A DNA stretch of 64,000 bases from assembly GCF_002887595.1 (NCBI RefSeq), contig NZ_PEBU01000013.1, positions 1 through 64,000 of the forward strand, read 5' to 3'. The notes under the pieces are model-generated. The model was not told the DNA's origin. It saw nothing but the letters and a program-made list of their open reading frames with translations, and searched no databases. A program made the position numbers and the translations under genes. Each line of letters begins with the position of its first letter. Positions within the stretch are counted from its first letter, which is position 1. Origin of the DNA: Bowmanella denitrificans (GTDB lineage: Bacteria; Pseudomonadota; Gammaproteobacteria; Enterobacterales; Alteromonadaceae). Positions 25,200 through 34,445 of the stretch are shown one piece after another.

Positions 25200-26549
25200 A
25201 TGCGCTTGAAAATAATTGGATTACTTGCAGCATTGAGCTTCAGCCTGCCGGTGATGGCGGATCTATCCGCTCGAAGTAAACAGCAACTGGATAACTATCT
25301 GGCCACGCTGGGGCAGCACAATAGAATGATGTTAAGTGTGGCGCTCAGCGAAAAAGGTAAACCCATTTACACCAATCAGCAGGGCTATGCGGCACTGGAA
25401 AGCCAGCAGACGCTGAATGCCGATACCCAACTGCGCATCGGTTCAATTAGTAAAACCTTTACGGCGGTAATGGTGATGCAATTGGTGGAGCAGGGGAAAT
25501 TACAATTGGACTGGACCCTTGGCCAATATTTCCCGGACTTCCCAAACAGTGACAAGATCACCATCCAACAGTTGCTGACCCATCGTTCGGGGCTGTTCAA
25601 TTTTACTGACGCCCAGGATTACAGCCAGTATATGCAAAGCCCCCAGAGTCACCAGCAGATGTTGGACAGATTTCTGGCCTTGCCCCCCAATTTCGATCCG
25701 GATGAAAAACAGGATTATTCCAATACCAACTATTACCTGCTGAGCCTGATTATTGAAAAAGCCAGTGGTAAATCCTATGCAGAGGTGCTCAACAAGCAGA
25801 TTGTTGAGCCGCTGGCGCTAAAGCGCACCGGCTATGGTGGCAAGATTACGCCAGAGCAAAATCAGGCATTGTCCTATCAATGGCAGGGGGACTGGCAGCG
25901 TGCCACAGAGACCGATATGAGTGTGCCATTCGGGGCTGGCGCTCTGGTGTCTACGGCCAGCGAGTTGAATCAATTTTTTCAGGCATTGTTCAGCGCTAAG
26001 CTTGTGTCAGCTGACTCCCTTAAAAAGATGCAAAAAATGCAGCCAGACTATGGTTTTGCGCTTTCCCCCATACCATTTAATCAATATCAGTTGCTTGGCC
26101 ATAGCGGCGGCATAGACGGCTTTGTATCGATGTCAGCTTATTTGCCGGAAAAGGGGTTGGCCATTACGGCGTTGTCCAATGGGGTGAATTATTCTTTTAA
26201 TGATGTGCTGATTGCGATGCTCAGCGCCTGTTTTGATATGCCGGTCCGTCCCCCCGAGTTTGCTACCGCCATAGACACTAAAGATATGGATTTACAGCGC
26301 TTTGTTGGCAATTACGTGTCCAGTCAGTTGCCGCTGGAGATTAAGGTGTTTGTGCAAGACAAGCAGTTGTTTGCCCAGGCCAGTGGCCAGGGCGCCTTTC
26401 CACTGACGGCTGTCAATGAACGGGAGTTTGTTTTTGAACAGGCCGGTATACGTATGTCGTTTGACGCAACTGACGAACCGCAGTTTAGCGGATTCGTATT
26501 AAAACAGGGTGGTGGAGTCTTTCAATATCAGCGAAAACCGGCTGAGTGA
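25200..26549 (+). CDS. serine hydrolase of the class-C beta-lactamase family
   Basis: From ATG 25200 (AAGGGA nine bases upstream) the protein has 449 residues and a signal peptide (MRLKIIGLLAALSFSLPVMA). SxxK appears as Ser82-Ile-Ser-Lys85, YxN as YSN in DYSNTNYY, and the third motif as GHSGG rather than KTG. It therefore belongs to the broad AmpC/DD-peptidase/esterase family but is probably not a resistance enzyme. A C-terminal ~100-residue beta domain is typical of secreted members. Activity could be D-amino-peptidase or esterase. It ends at a strong shared terminator. Confidence 0.8.
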   Translation: MRLKIIGLLAALSFSLPVMADLSARSKQQLDNYLATLGQHNRMMLSVALSEKGKPIYTNQQGYAALESQQTLNADTQLRIGSISKTFTAVMVMQLVEQGKLQLDWTLGQYFPDFPNSDKITIQQLLTHRSGLFNFTDAQDYSQYMQSPQSHQQMLDRFLALPPNFDPDEKQDYSNTNYYLLSLIIEKASGKSYAEVLNKQIVEPLALKRTGYGGKITPEQNQALSYQWQGDWQRATETDMSVPFGAGALVSTASELNQFFQALFSAKLVSADSLKKMQKMQPDYGFALSPIPFNQYQLLGHSGGIDGFVSMSAYLPEKGLAITALSNGVNYSFNDVLIAMLSACFDMPVRPPEFATAIDTKDMDLQRFVGNYVSSQLPLEIKVFVQDKQLFAQASGQGAFPLTAVNEREFVFEQAGIRMSFDATDEPQFSGFVLKQGGGVFQYQRKPAE

Positions 26550-26557
26550 TTTGGGTA

Positions 26558-26585
26558 AAGGCTGAGGCAAGCACCTCAGCCTTTT
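26558..26585. terminator. bidirectional terminator
   Basis: AAGGCTGAGG (26558-26567) pairs with CCTCAGCCTT (26574-26583) around CAAGCA and is followed by TTTT on the plus strand. It lies between the convergent beta-lactamase-family gene and the PEP-CTERM gene. Confidence 0.8.
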
Positions 26586-26589
26586 GCCA

Positions 26590-27066
26590 TTAACGGCGCA
26601 GATATTTGCGCGAAGACAAGGCTAGTAAGCCCAGGCCCAGAATAACCAGGCTGGAAGGCTCCGGAATACTGGTTTGATTTCCATTGGTTGAGACAATACG
26701 CATACTGGCCCAGGATGTTCTAACAGCATTACCATTGTTGTTCCAGGCGAAATAAGCATCGGCAGTCGAAACCTGTGGCATCTTGGCATTAGCCAGCCAC
26801 TTATTGTTTTGCAAATCAAAATCACCAAACAGGGTTAAATCCGCTAAGGTGACTTTGTGACCGTAATGCTGGCTGGTCCAATAAAAGCTGCTCAGCTCGC
26901 TCCACTGCAAAAGCTGATCCGAATTACTGTCAATACCGCTGAAGGTACCCAGTTCATCGTTATAGTTGGTAATATCAAAGGTAATAGTGATTAAGCTGGC
27001 ATTGGCAATACTACAAATACCTAAGCTGATGGCGACTACACAAGTTTTTAAGATATTCCTGATCAT
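26590..27066 (-). CDS. PEP-CTERM sorting-domain protein
   Basis: A 158-residue exported protein. A signal peptide (ending SIANA) is followed by a ~105-residue beta-rich domain with acidic turns (GIDSNSDQLLQW). The C-terminus is a full PEP-CTERM signal: SIPEPSS, a hydrophobic helix LVILGLGLLAL, then basic RKYLRR. By family, an exosortase (EpsH/XrtA type) cuts and anchors such proteins to the outer surface, often with exopolysaccharide. No exosortase is in the window, so it must be elsewhere in the genome. The mature domain is not one I recognise. Confidence 0.85.
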   Translation of the reverse strand: MIRNILKTCVVAISLGICSIANASLITITFDITNYNDELGTFSGIDSNSDQLLQWSELSSFYWTSQHYGHKVTLADLTLFGDFDLQNNKWLANAKMPQVSTADAYFAWNNNGNAVRTSWASMRIVSTNGNQTSIPEPSSLVILGLGLLALSSRKYLRR

Positions 27067-27216
27067 TAACTACTCCATGGTACGGGGATGTATCGGCATG
27101 GCTGCTCAGGCAATATTTGCGCCAATCTACCATTTTCTTTTTATTCAATACCTTAGGTGTTTTAGTCTAATCGGAAGACACTTCACGTGTAAATATAACT
27201 GACAGCATCTGTAAAG

Positions 27217-28566
27217 CTAACTGGTTGAGGAGTTGGTGGCAGGTGCTGACAAGTAAGCGGAGTCAGAACGCGTTGTTGGCGTTAGTCTGGTAGAAAAATA
27301 GCGCCACGACAGCCAGGTGGTGAGCATGCCAATGATGCCGACCCAGAATCCGGCATTTTTAATCAGCCCTACCCAGTTTATATCGGCGGATAACCAACTG
27401 GCGCTTAGCATCAACGCAACACTGCCAACATAACCACAGGCATCGGCGATGTAAATGAGAAAACCTGCGTTGCCAGGTTTGTCAGTACAGGCCAGCAAAC
27501 GTTCGAACAGCACACTGTTAAAGGGCACATAAGCCAGATATAACCCCATGCCTATGGATACCATCCAGATCACGGGGGAGATCAGATGCTGCCAGTAAAG
27601 CCAGGAAGCTGCTGCCGTTATCAAGCAGCCAAAGCCAATGCACAGATGGTTGACGGCCAAAGCCCGGTGGTTGCTCTTTATCAGCATCATCATGGCAATA
27701 ACCGACAAAATCATCAAAGCCACTGGTACTTCGGTGAGGGTATAAATCAGCGGCGAACCGCTGATACCTACATCAGCCCAAATATCGGCAACAAAGTTGT
27801 CTCTCAGATCGCGAAACAGACTCAACAATACATAGGCCAGGGTCAGCATGGCTAACCCCCAGCCATAGTGTTGCAAGTAATCCAGTCTGGCGGCTTTGTC
27901 CATTGGTACCCGCGCCCGCCGTGCGGCAATATCATCCTGATTGGGCGATGGTAATTGATCCAGCAACCATACCGACGACACCAGTAACGGCACAAACAGG
28001 AGGGCAGTCGCCAGGGGCATCCAGTGCTCACTGATGGCCATATGCAACATCAGATAACTGCCCACCGATTTCACCACCCCAGACGCCACGATAAAACTGG
28101 TGCAAAGACCGGCGGCCAGTACTTCTGTGACCCGCCGCCCTTCCAGATAACTGAATACAAACCCCCATACCATGCCAAGCGGCAGGCCGTTTAAAAACAT
28201 AAAGGGAATATTGTAAGGTGGAGGCACCAGAGCAAAGCCCAATAAAGCCAGGGCGGCCAGGCCGATTAGTTTGCAGATGCCTGCTGCGCGGCCCTGTTGT
28301 TTAAGTTCGGCAATAAATTTAATGCCCACCACTTTGGATAGTGCATACCCCAACATTTGTGACGACAGATACAGCACCTTAAGGGATACCCCCCAGTAAC
28401 TGGCATCTGCAAACAGAGCAACACTGACAGGTTTTCTAAATGCATACATACAGGCATAAGTGGAAAAAGCGGCCATAATCGCATAGGCGCAAAACAGCCA
28501 GGATGGCTGTTTCGAGAGCCATTGGCGCAAAATTCCTTTGGACTTACTCATTGTTGTAATATGCAT
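27217..28566 (-). CDS. DUF5690-family MFS-like transporter
   Basis: From ATG 28566 the protein has 449 residues and about 12 membrane helices in two halves. Segments such as YACMYAFRKPVSVALF near the start and PGNAGFLIYIADACGYVGS match the DUF5690 family, a distant MFS branch resembling organophosphate antiporters. ATG 28551 is an alternative start with no ribosome binding site. The first ~13 bases upstream hold the GntR-type operator at 28579. Given the phosphodiesterase, phosphatase and GntR genes beside it, import of glycerophosphate or a related product is the best guess; this is inference. Confidence 0.75.
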   Translation of the reverse strand: MHITTMSKSKGILRQWLSKQPSWLFCAYAIMAAFSTYACMYAFRKPVSVALFADASYWGVSLKVLYLSSQMLGYALSKVVGIKFIAELKQQGRAAGICKLIGLAALALLGFALVPPPYNIPFMFLNGLPLGMVWGFVFSYLEGRRVTEVLAAGLCTSFIVASGVVKSVGSYLMLHMAISEHWMPLATALLFVPLLVSSVWLLDQLPSPNQDDIAARRARVPMDKAARLDYLQHYGWGLAMLTLAYVLLSLFRDLRDNFVADIWADVGISGSPLIYTLTEVPVALMILSVIAMMMLIKSNHRALAVNHLCIGFGCLITAAASWLYWQHLISPVIWMVSIGMGLYLAYVPFNSVLFERLLACTDKPGNAGFLIYIADACGYVGSVALMLSASWLSADINWVGLIKNAGFWVGIIGMLTTWLSWRYFSTRLTPTTRSDSAYLSAPATNSSTS

Positions 28567-28578
28567 ATGTTTACACTC

Positions 28579-28590
28579 TGGTATGTACCA
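28579..28590. promoter_or_regulatory. GntR (HutC-type) operator TGGTATGTACCA
   Basis: TGGTA-TG-TACCA is a perfect dyad of the TGGTNNNNACCA pattern bound by HutC-subfamily GntR regulators. It lies between the divergent DUF5690 transporter and HAD phosphatase genes, 13 bases from the transporter ATG. The same sequence type occurs twice before the local GntR gene. Confidence 0.75.
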
Positions 28591-28630
28591 GTTTGGTGCT
28601 TGCTGAAGATTGATAGCAAAGTGACATGAC

Positions 28631-29305
28631 ATGCGAATGACAAAGGTGACGGTTTTTGATTTAGATGACACCCTGCTTGAGGGAGACAGTGCTCAGCTAT
28701 GGTTGGAATTTCTGTGTGAGCAGAACTGGCCTGGTGCGCAGACGGCTTTGCTGAATTGCAGTGCAATGATGGATGACTACTATCGCGGTGCTCTGGATAT
28801 GCAACTTTATATGCAGCACTGGGCCAGGCCTTTATTGGGAGCCAGTCCCTGCCAGTTGGCCCCTATGCTGGCACGCTTTGTTAGTGAGGTGATTGAGCCG
28901 AGGTTTTTCAAGCAGGCCCTCGCCAGGTTGCAAGTGCATTTGCAACAAGGGGACCATACTTTGGTGATTTCGGCCAGTCCGGCCATTCTGGTTAAAGCGA
29001 TCTGCGATTATTTGCAGGTTGAGCACTGCATTGGTATTGAGTTGGAGCTGCTGGAGGGGCGTTTTAGTGGCAAGGCGTTGCTGCCTTACAGCCTGGGAGA
29101 AGGCAAGGTCATCCGGCTCAGACAATGGTTCAAGGCACAGCAGCTCGAAGCGGCCAGCCAGCATTTGCACACTGTCTATTCAGACTCCATCAATGATGTA
29201 CCACTGCTGCAACTAAGTTGCCAGCCACAGGTGGTCAACCCTAATCCCGTATTGCTGGATATCGCCAGCGCCAAGGGCTGGACGGTACACCGCTGGCAGC
29301 GCTGA
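28631..29305 (+). CDS. HAD-IB phosphatase (SerB-like, TIGR01490 type)
   Basis: A 224-residue HAD hydrolase. Motif I is FDLDDTLLEGDS (nucleophile Asp10), motif II SAS near 118-120, motif III Lys in GEGKVIRL, and motif IV YSDSINDVPLL. The helical cap between motifs I and II fits the HAD-IB/TIGR01490 group, which includes phosphoserine- and lysophosphatidate-type phosphatases. It starts 40 bases after the GntR operator and is convergent with the repressor. It could dephosphorylate glycerol-3-phosphate or a head-group phosphate set free by the locus; the substrate is inference. Confidence 0.8.
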   Translation: MRMTKVTVFDLDDTLLEGDSAQLWLEFLCEQNWPGAQTALLNCSAMMDDYYRGALDMQLYMQHWARPLLGASPCQLAPMLARFVSEVIEPRFFKQALARLQVHLQQGDHTLVISASPAILVKAICDYLQVEHCIGIELELLEGRFSGKALLPYSLGEGKVIRLRQWFKAQQLEAASQHLHTVYSDSINDVPLLQLSCQPQVVNPNPVLLDIASAKGWTVHRWQR

Positions 29306-29331
29306 ATGAAGCGGCACAGCAAGGTTGTTGT

Positions 29332-30069
29332 TTATCTGTCCTGGGATGTCAGGCTGATGTGGGTTTGGTTTTCTACCATCAGCGCATCGTGTCGCCACAA
29401 TTCCTCGTCAAATTCGATGATCTCACCTTTTTCACTGTAAATGGTGCGCAGCACCCTAAGCCCCAATGCGCCGTCGTTTACCCCTAAGTAGGCAGCATGG
29501 GGATTAAACAGGCAGCAGGATTCAATCTGAATCGCAAAGGTTAACTGGCTGTGGCCATATTGATTCTTCAGCATGGCATTGATAGACAGGGACAGATCCT
29601 GCTTTTCCAGGCCGATAAAGTGGCGGTTATTGAAGAATATCCTTTCTACCACAACCGGGCGCCCGTCCACTGAGCGCAATCGGGTCAATTCGGTTACGGT
29701 GCTACGACCATCCAGTGCCATGACTTGGCTAATTCGGGCATCGGCCTTGCCTTTGTTTTGGGACAGCACCCTGGTGCTTGGTTCAAACCCCTGGGCAACC
29801 GTGTAGTGCAGAAAAGACACATGTCGCATCGGGTCGTAACGCAATTTGCGTGGACAGACGAACCAGCCCAGTCGGTTGCGCCGGTAAATTACCCCCATGT
29901 TTTCAAGTTGTGACAAGGCCTGTCGTAGCGTGGAGCGGGCTATCTGGTACAGATCACACAGTTCCCTTTCTGAAGCAAGCTGTTGACCTTCTGTCAGCTG
30001 CCCGGTTTGGATCTGCTCAGCAATGGTTTCTCTGATTGTCGCATAGGCATATCTGGCCATATCACTCAT
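29332..30069 (-). CDS. GntR-family repressor, HutC/UTRA type
   Basis: A 245-residue regulator. Residues ~5-72 are the GntR winged helix (LASERELCDLYQIARSTLRQALSQLENMGVIYRRNRLGWFV). Residues ~90-238 form a UTRA effector domain (VTELTRLRSVDGRPVVVERIFFNN; RVLRTIYSEKGEIIEFDEELWRHD). UTRA members sense sugar phosphates, phosphonates or similar small acids and bind TGGTNNNNACCA-like sites. Two such sites lie in its own promoter region and one before the transporter/phosphatase pair, so it most likely controls the whole 27.2-36.3 kb locus and itself. The inducer may be glycerol-3-phosphate or a head-group phosphate (inference). Confidence 0.85.
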   Translation of the reverse strand: MSDMARYAYATIRETIAEQIQTGQLTEGQQLASERELCDLYQIARSTLRQALSQLENMGVIYRRNRLGWFVCPRKLRYDPMRHVSFLHYTVAQGFEPSTRVLSQNKGKADARISQVMALDGRSTVTELTRLRSVDGRPVVVERIFFNNRHFIGLEKQDLSLSINAMLKNQYGHSQLTFAIQIESCCLFNPHAAYLGVNDGALGLRVLRTIYSEKGEIIEFDEELWRHDALMVENQTHISLTSQDR

Positions 30070-30162
30070 TGCTTCTCGCTCGTGTTCATCATCTTATTCA
30101 CCTGGGAATCATTATTCTTAGCATGGCGTATTTTTAATCTCAATTAAAAATAAAATATTCCC

Positions 30163-30174
30163 TGGTACGTACCA
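30163..30174. promoter_or_regulatory. GntR operator TGGTACGTACCA
   Basis: A perfect palindrome, 94 bases upstream of the GntR start codon, within an AT-rich stretch that looks like promoter DNA. It probably mediates autoregulation. It is identical in outer bases to the site at 28579. Confidence 0.75.
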
Positions 30175-30230
30175 ATTTAATATTTCTTTAATTAAATCGT
30201 CATGCGCCGGGCTTACTCTCTAATTGTTTT

Positions 30231-30242
30231 TGGAACGTACCA
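30231..30242. promoter_or_regulatory. GntR operator TGGAACGTACCA
   Basis: One base off the perfect dyad (TGGAA-CG-TACCA), 61 bases before the phosphodiesterase ATG and 68 bases from the neighbouring site. It likely controls the plus-strand phosphodiesterase/receptor/metallophosphoesterase genes. Confidence 0.65.
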
Positions 30243-30302
30243 ATTGCGTGTGCGAATGGCCAGTGACAATGTTGGTCCACTTAGGGAGTGCAGGAGGCGG
30301 TG

Positions 30303-31346
30303 ATGAAAAATAGCGGGACAGGCAGATATCAACAACCGGTGTGGGGTGGCGTTTTCGTCCGCCGTATAGCGGGTCTTTTCATCTTGTTGGCACTGATTGC
30401 CGTCAGCCCGTTGCAGGCTGAGCCTTTGGTGATTGCCCATCGCGGGGTGTCGGGATACTTACCCGAGCACAGTCTGGAAGGCGTGATCCTGGCCCATGGC
30501 ATGGGCGTGGATTATATCGAGCAGGACCTGTTTGTTACCCGTGACGATCAACTTGTGGTGCTGCACGACCCTTATCTGGAGCACACCACCGATATCGCCC
30601 GGCGTTTTCCCGAGCGGGTGCGTGCCGATGGACATTATTATGCGCTGGATTTTACCCTGGATGAATTGCAATCCCTGTCATTAACGCCCCGCCCGCATCT
30701 GCTAAAGCGAATGGACGGTAATACCGCTGCGCTGGCACCTCTGCATGCCAGAATCAGCAGTTTCGATGAGCAGATACGCCTGATTCGTTATCTGAACCGG
30801 GCCAGGGACATGCAAGTGGGTTTGTATCCTGAAATCAAAAAGCCTGCTTTGCATCGCCAGCAAGGCAAAGACATTAGCCGCTTGTTCCTGGCCGCACTAG
30901 AACGCCATCAACTTAACCAGGCCAGTGCCAAAGTAATAGTGCAATGTTTTGATTTTGCAGAAGTGAAACGCTTGCGCCAGTTAGGTTTGAAGACGCAGTT
31001 AGTGCAACTTATCGGTGCCGTGGAATGGGCCGACGCCGAAAGCGACTTTGCCTATTTGCAAAGTAAAGCCGGGGTGGCGGCAATGGCGCAAGTTGTTGAC
31101 GGTGTCGGCCCCTGGCACAGGCAGCTTTATCACCTGGATAACCGCCAGCCCAGCGATTTTGCAAAGTGGCTGAAACAAGCCGGGTTGCAGATCCACCCTT
31201 ATACCCTGAATTACAACGATACTCCGCAGGGCATGCCGTTTTCCGTCCTGCAGCAACTGCTGTTTGACATCGTTGGGGTAGACGGTGTGTTTACCGACTA
31301 CGCAGACCGTATTCTACCCGGTCCAGTGCGGCCAGACATCGAATAA
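30303..31346 (+). CDS. glpQ: periplasmic glycerophosphodiester phosphodiesterase, GlpQ-like
   Basis: From ATG 30303 (AGGAGG six bases before) the protein has 347 residues with an N-terminal signal segment ending LQA. The GDPD fold is clear: AHRGVSG (His46, Arg47), PEHS (Glu55), IEQDLFVTRD (Glu73, Asp75) and LHDP (His88), the catalytic and metal-binding set of GlpQ. It hydrolyses glycerophosphodiesters to glycerol-3-phosphate and an alcohol in the periplasm. It is the first gene after two GntR sites and is followed by the receptor 88 bases downstream. Assignment to GlpQ is by family; head-group preference cannot be read. Confidence 0.88.
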   Translation: MKNSGTGRYQQPVWGGVFVRRIAGLFILLALIAVSPLQAEPLVIAHRGVSGYLPEHSLEGVILAHGMGVDYIEQDLFVTRDDQLVVLHDPYLEHTTDIARRFPERVRADGHYYALDFTLDELQSLSLTPRPHLLKRMDGNTAALAPLHARISSFDEQIRLIRYLNRARDMQVGLYPEIKKPALHRQQGKDISRLFLAALERHQLNQASAKVIVQCFDFAEVKRLRQLGLKTQLVQLIGAVEWADAESDFAYLQSKAGVAAMAQVVDGVGPWHRQLYHLDNRQPSDFAKWLKQAGLQIHPYTLNYNDTPQGMPFSVLQQLLFDIVGVDGVFTDYADRILPGPVRPDIE

Positions 31347-31434
31347 CTACCCATAAATCGGATAAGGACGTTTCACCAGGCGTTAGGCGCGCTTTTAGAA
31401 ACTCACACATTCTCTAAACCAGTAGGAAGCTTGT

Positions 31435-34431
31435 ATGTATCAAACAAAACAACGCCAGACCGCCAGTGGTCTGCAGTGCCATTTCGTGAAGTCTCTGTTG
31501 TGTCTGTCGGTGGCAACGGCCTGTTCGCAAGCTGTGGCTCAGCAAGATAGCGCCTATCAGTCGGTAGAAAATGGCATGGAAGTGGTGGAAGTGCGGGGCA
31601 TTCGAGCCAGTATGGCCGAAAGTCTGGCGGTAAAGCGTATGGCCAGTGCCGTGGTCGAAGCCATTACGGCTGAAGACATAGGTAAATTCCCGGATAAAAA
31701 TATTGCCGACTCGCTACAGCGCGTGCCCGGCGTCATCATTCAGCGCAATGGCGGTGAAGGGGAATCGGTCAGTATTCGCGGTCTTGACTCCGACCTGACC
31801 CTGACCCAGCTCAATGGTAATTTTATTGCTTCTTCTCCGGGCAAACCGTCCCGCTCTTTTGATTACAAGTTATTGCCATCCGCCATGATTGGCCGGGTTG
31901 AAGTGTTTAAGACCCCTGAAGCGCGCCTGGACGAAGGTGGTGTGGGTGGTTCGGTGATTCTGCATTCCCGCAAGCCACTGGAAATGGACGCCAACGCCGG
32001 GATTATCAACCTCGAAACCACTTATGCCGATGTCACGGAAAAATACGAGCCGCAGTTTGCCGGCCTTTATTCCTGGAAAAACACCGCTGAAACCTTTGGT
32101 ATTCTGGCCGGTTATACCAGGCAGGACAGAACCAATCGCACCTTAAGTGGTGATATGTACTATTCCATGTATACCGCCGATCCTGCGGACAGGGACAATG
32201 GTACGGCTCAAGCCGTGGATGCTAATGGCAAGTCGGTCAATGATGCCTATTACTGGGACACCGTAACCGATGCCAGTGGTCGTCAGTACGAGGGCTACTG
32301 GTTGCCACGTGGCATTCGTACAGGCGTGGCCAAAGAAGACCGCGAACGTGAAGGTATTCAGGTAAGCACACAGTGGCGCCCCACCGACAGAATCGAAGTC
32401 GGGGTAAACTACTTCGGCTTCACGTTAGGGCAGAATCGCACCATGTCCTATGTGGATATGCCGGAATGGCATTACCGCCCTGACCGCTTGCTGGGCATGA
32501 CAGTGGACGACACCGATTCCATTATTACCGGCGCTGATTTTTCTGCCACAGCAGGTGGCAATGAAGTCGCGCTGGAATTTCCCTGGTATCGCGGCACCTA
32601 CCAGCGTATTGAAAATACCTCAGATACCTATGATGTGAATGTTAACTACCTGGGCGATAGTTTCTCTGCGCGCTTCGTGGCGGGGAATACCAAAGCCGAA
32701 GGTGGCCCCACCGAAGACTGGAAAGTGGCTTATAAGAGCCACAGGTCAGAAGCTCGCAGGGATGCCAATGGCAATGTGTTGACCGACGCCAATGGCGATA
32801 CCTTATATAACTACAACAATGCCTCGCAAACCGCCGGTTGGTCGCTGGCTGACGGCACTGTGAGCATGTACCTGGACCCGGATACCCTGACCAATATTAA
32901 AAATGGTCTGGGCGGCACACCGGACCGTGGCTCCATTAATTCAGGCTGGGAGCAGAGTATTCTGGAGGAAAGCTATGCGCAGCTCGACCTGGATTTTGAC
33001 GTGCAGTGGGGGCCAGTCAACCGTTTGCGCAGCGGGTTGAAATACCGGGACACCGAGCTGGAACGTTTTACCGGTGATACCCTGTGGTGGACGCCGGGGC
33101 TAAGTGCTGAGCAAGCGGCCAAACTGCAGGAGGGCGATACCTACGACAACGATCCGGATGGCCCAGGCGTACCAGACTTCAAAGATGTGATTAATGACAA
33201 ACCCGAAGACAACATTATTGGCGGCTTTAACATTAACCTGATGCCGACCATTAACTGGGACAGGTACCGGGATATTGTCAGCAGCCACTACCAGGACTAC
33301 TACTGGGAAAAGAAAATTTATGATTACAGCGTAGCAGAGCAGATCAGCGCAGCCTATGTACAGGCGGATTTTGAGCATAACAGCCTGCGCGGTAATTTAG
33401 GGCTGCGTTATGTGCGTACCCAGCGCACCACCTTATCCAACGAAATCAACGAGTACTTTCTGGATTATTACGACGATGCCACCGGCGAAGAGATCCCGGA
33501 AGACGAGCGCGAATACGAGGTGATCAAACCTGTCAGTGTGGAAAACACCGAAACCCATCTGCTACCCAGCATGAATCTGGTCTGGGATGCCACTGATGAT
33601 TTGGTGGTACGTTTTGCTGCGGCTAAAACCATTGCCAGACCGGACTACTTTGAACTTGGGCGCGAAGAAGCCCTGGCATATACCAGTCAGGAATGGGCCG
33701 ACGACCGTGCCGAATTCGGCGAACGCGAAGGCTTTGAAGGGCGTGGCGGTAACAAGAATCTGGACTCGTTCGAATCCGTACAATTAGATATGTCGGTGGA
33801 ATACTACTATGGCGAAGGTTCTGCCGTGGGGATGGCGCTGTTCCATAAAGACATTGATAACTTTATTGTGCCCATGCAAATCACTTATTCCCGTTATTTT
33901 GACGGTGAGCCAGGGGTAGTGGAAGCCGGCAATATCAGCATCAGTCCATACAGCACCTGGGCCAATGGTTCCGATGCCAAGTCAAAAGGGGTGGAGCTGT
34001 TCTTCCAGCATAATTTTGCCAGCGGCTTTGGTTTGTACGGCAACTACACCTACAACGATACCAATCAGGCGGATGTTAGTTTTAACGGCGAGAAGATTGG
34101 TCAGTCGGTCCTGGTAGGCAGTGCTGAATATCAGTACAACTTTTCAGCCTTCTATGAAAGTGACTTGTTCAGCGTGCGGGCTTCCTACAACAAACGTGGC
34201 GATGTGGTGCTGGGTAAGGTCAACGGCCTGGATGAAATACAGGACGCTTATGATCAGATTGATTTGAATGCTTCTTACAACCTAAGTGATGCCATCAGCC
34301 TGCAGGCGGCGGTGATCAACCTGACCGAGTCTGAGTCCAAAAGCTACCTGGGGGATGACAGCAAGGCCCGCTTATATCATTCCAGCTATGCCGGACGGCG
34401 CTTCTATGTTGGTTTGAACTACAGCTTCTAA
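31435..34431 (+). CDS. TonB-dependent receptor (TIGR01782-like) of the phosphodiester locus
   Basis: A 998-residue outer-membrane receptor. A long signal region ends at AVAQ, then VVEVRGIRASMAES (about 50-62) carries the TonB-box-like start. The plug contains FPDKNIADSLQRVPGV and VSIRGLDSDL. The barrel is large, with acidic loops (YYDDATGEEIPEDERE) that may bind metal or cationic groups, and ends VGLNYSF with the canonical Phe. GGAAG precedes the ATG. Its place between a glycerophosphodiesterase and a metallophosphoesterase suggests it imports a phosphodiester-containing molecule such as a phospholipid derivative or teichoic-like polymer; ligand is inference. A terminator follows. Confidence 0.9.
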   Translation: MYQTKQRQTASGLQCHFVKSLLCLSVATACSQAVAQQDSAYQSVENGMEVVEVRGIRASMAESLAVKRMASAVVEAITAEDIGKFPDKNIADSLQRVPGVIIQRNGGEGESVSIRGLDSDLTLTQLNGNFIASSPGKPSRSFDYKLLPSAMIGRVEVFKTPEARLDEGGVGGSVILHSRKPLEMDANAGIINLETTYADVTEKYEPQFAGLYSWKNTAETFGILAGYTRQDRTNRTLSGDMYYSMYTADPADRDNGTAQAVDANGKSVNDAYYWDTVTDASGRQYEGYWLPRGIRTGVAKEDREREGIQVSTQWRPTDRIEVGVNYFGFTLGQNRTMSYVDMPEWHYRPDRLLGMTVDDTDSIITGADFSATAGGNEVALEFPWYRGTYQRIENTSDTYDVNVNYLGDSFSARFVAGNTKAEGGPTEDWKVAYKSHRSEARRDANGNVLTDANGDTLYNYNNASQTAGWSLADGTVSMYLDPDTLTNIKNGLGGTPDRGSINSGWEQSILEESYAQLDLDFDVQWGPVNRLRSGLKYRDTELERFTGDTLWWTPGLSAEQAAKLQEGDTYDNDPDGPGVPDFKDVINDKPEDNIIGGFNINLMPTINWDRYRDIVSSHYQDYYWEKKIYDYSVAEQISAAYVQADFEHNSLRGNLGLRYVRTQRTTLSNEINEYFLDYYDDATGEEIPEDEREYEVIKPVSVENTETHLLPSMNLVWDATDDLVVRFAAAKTIARPDYFELGREEALAYTSQEWADDRAEFGEREGFEGRGGNKNLDSFESVQLDMSVEYYYGEGSAVGMALFHKDIDNFIVPMQITYSRYFDGEPGVVEAGNISISPYSTWANGSDAKSKGVELFFQHNFASGFGLYGNYTYNDTNQADVSFNGEKIGQSVLVGSAEYQYNFSAFYESDLFSVRASYNKRGDVVLGKVNGLDEIQDAYDQIDLNASYNLSDAISLQAAVINLTESESKSYLGDDSKARLYHSSYAGRRFYVGLNYSF

Positions 34432-34445
34432 GCCTGTTTAACCGC

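Noticed and set aside
29983-30000. Second copy of the MITE end (TGTTGACCTT) in the GntR gene
   Set aside because: Only about 10 bases match, inside a coding region, with no partner end.
31347-31434. GntR operator directly before the third receptor
   Set aside because: No TGGTNNNNACCA match in this gap; control probably comes from the phosphodiesterase promoter.
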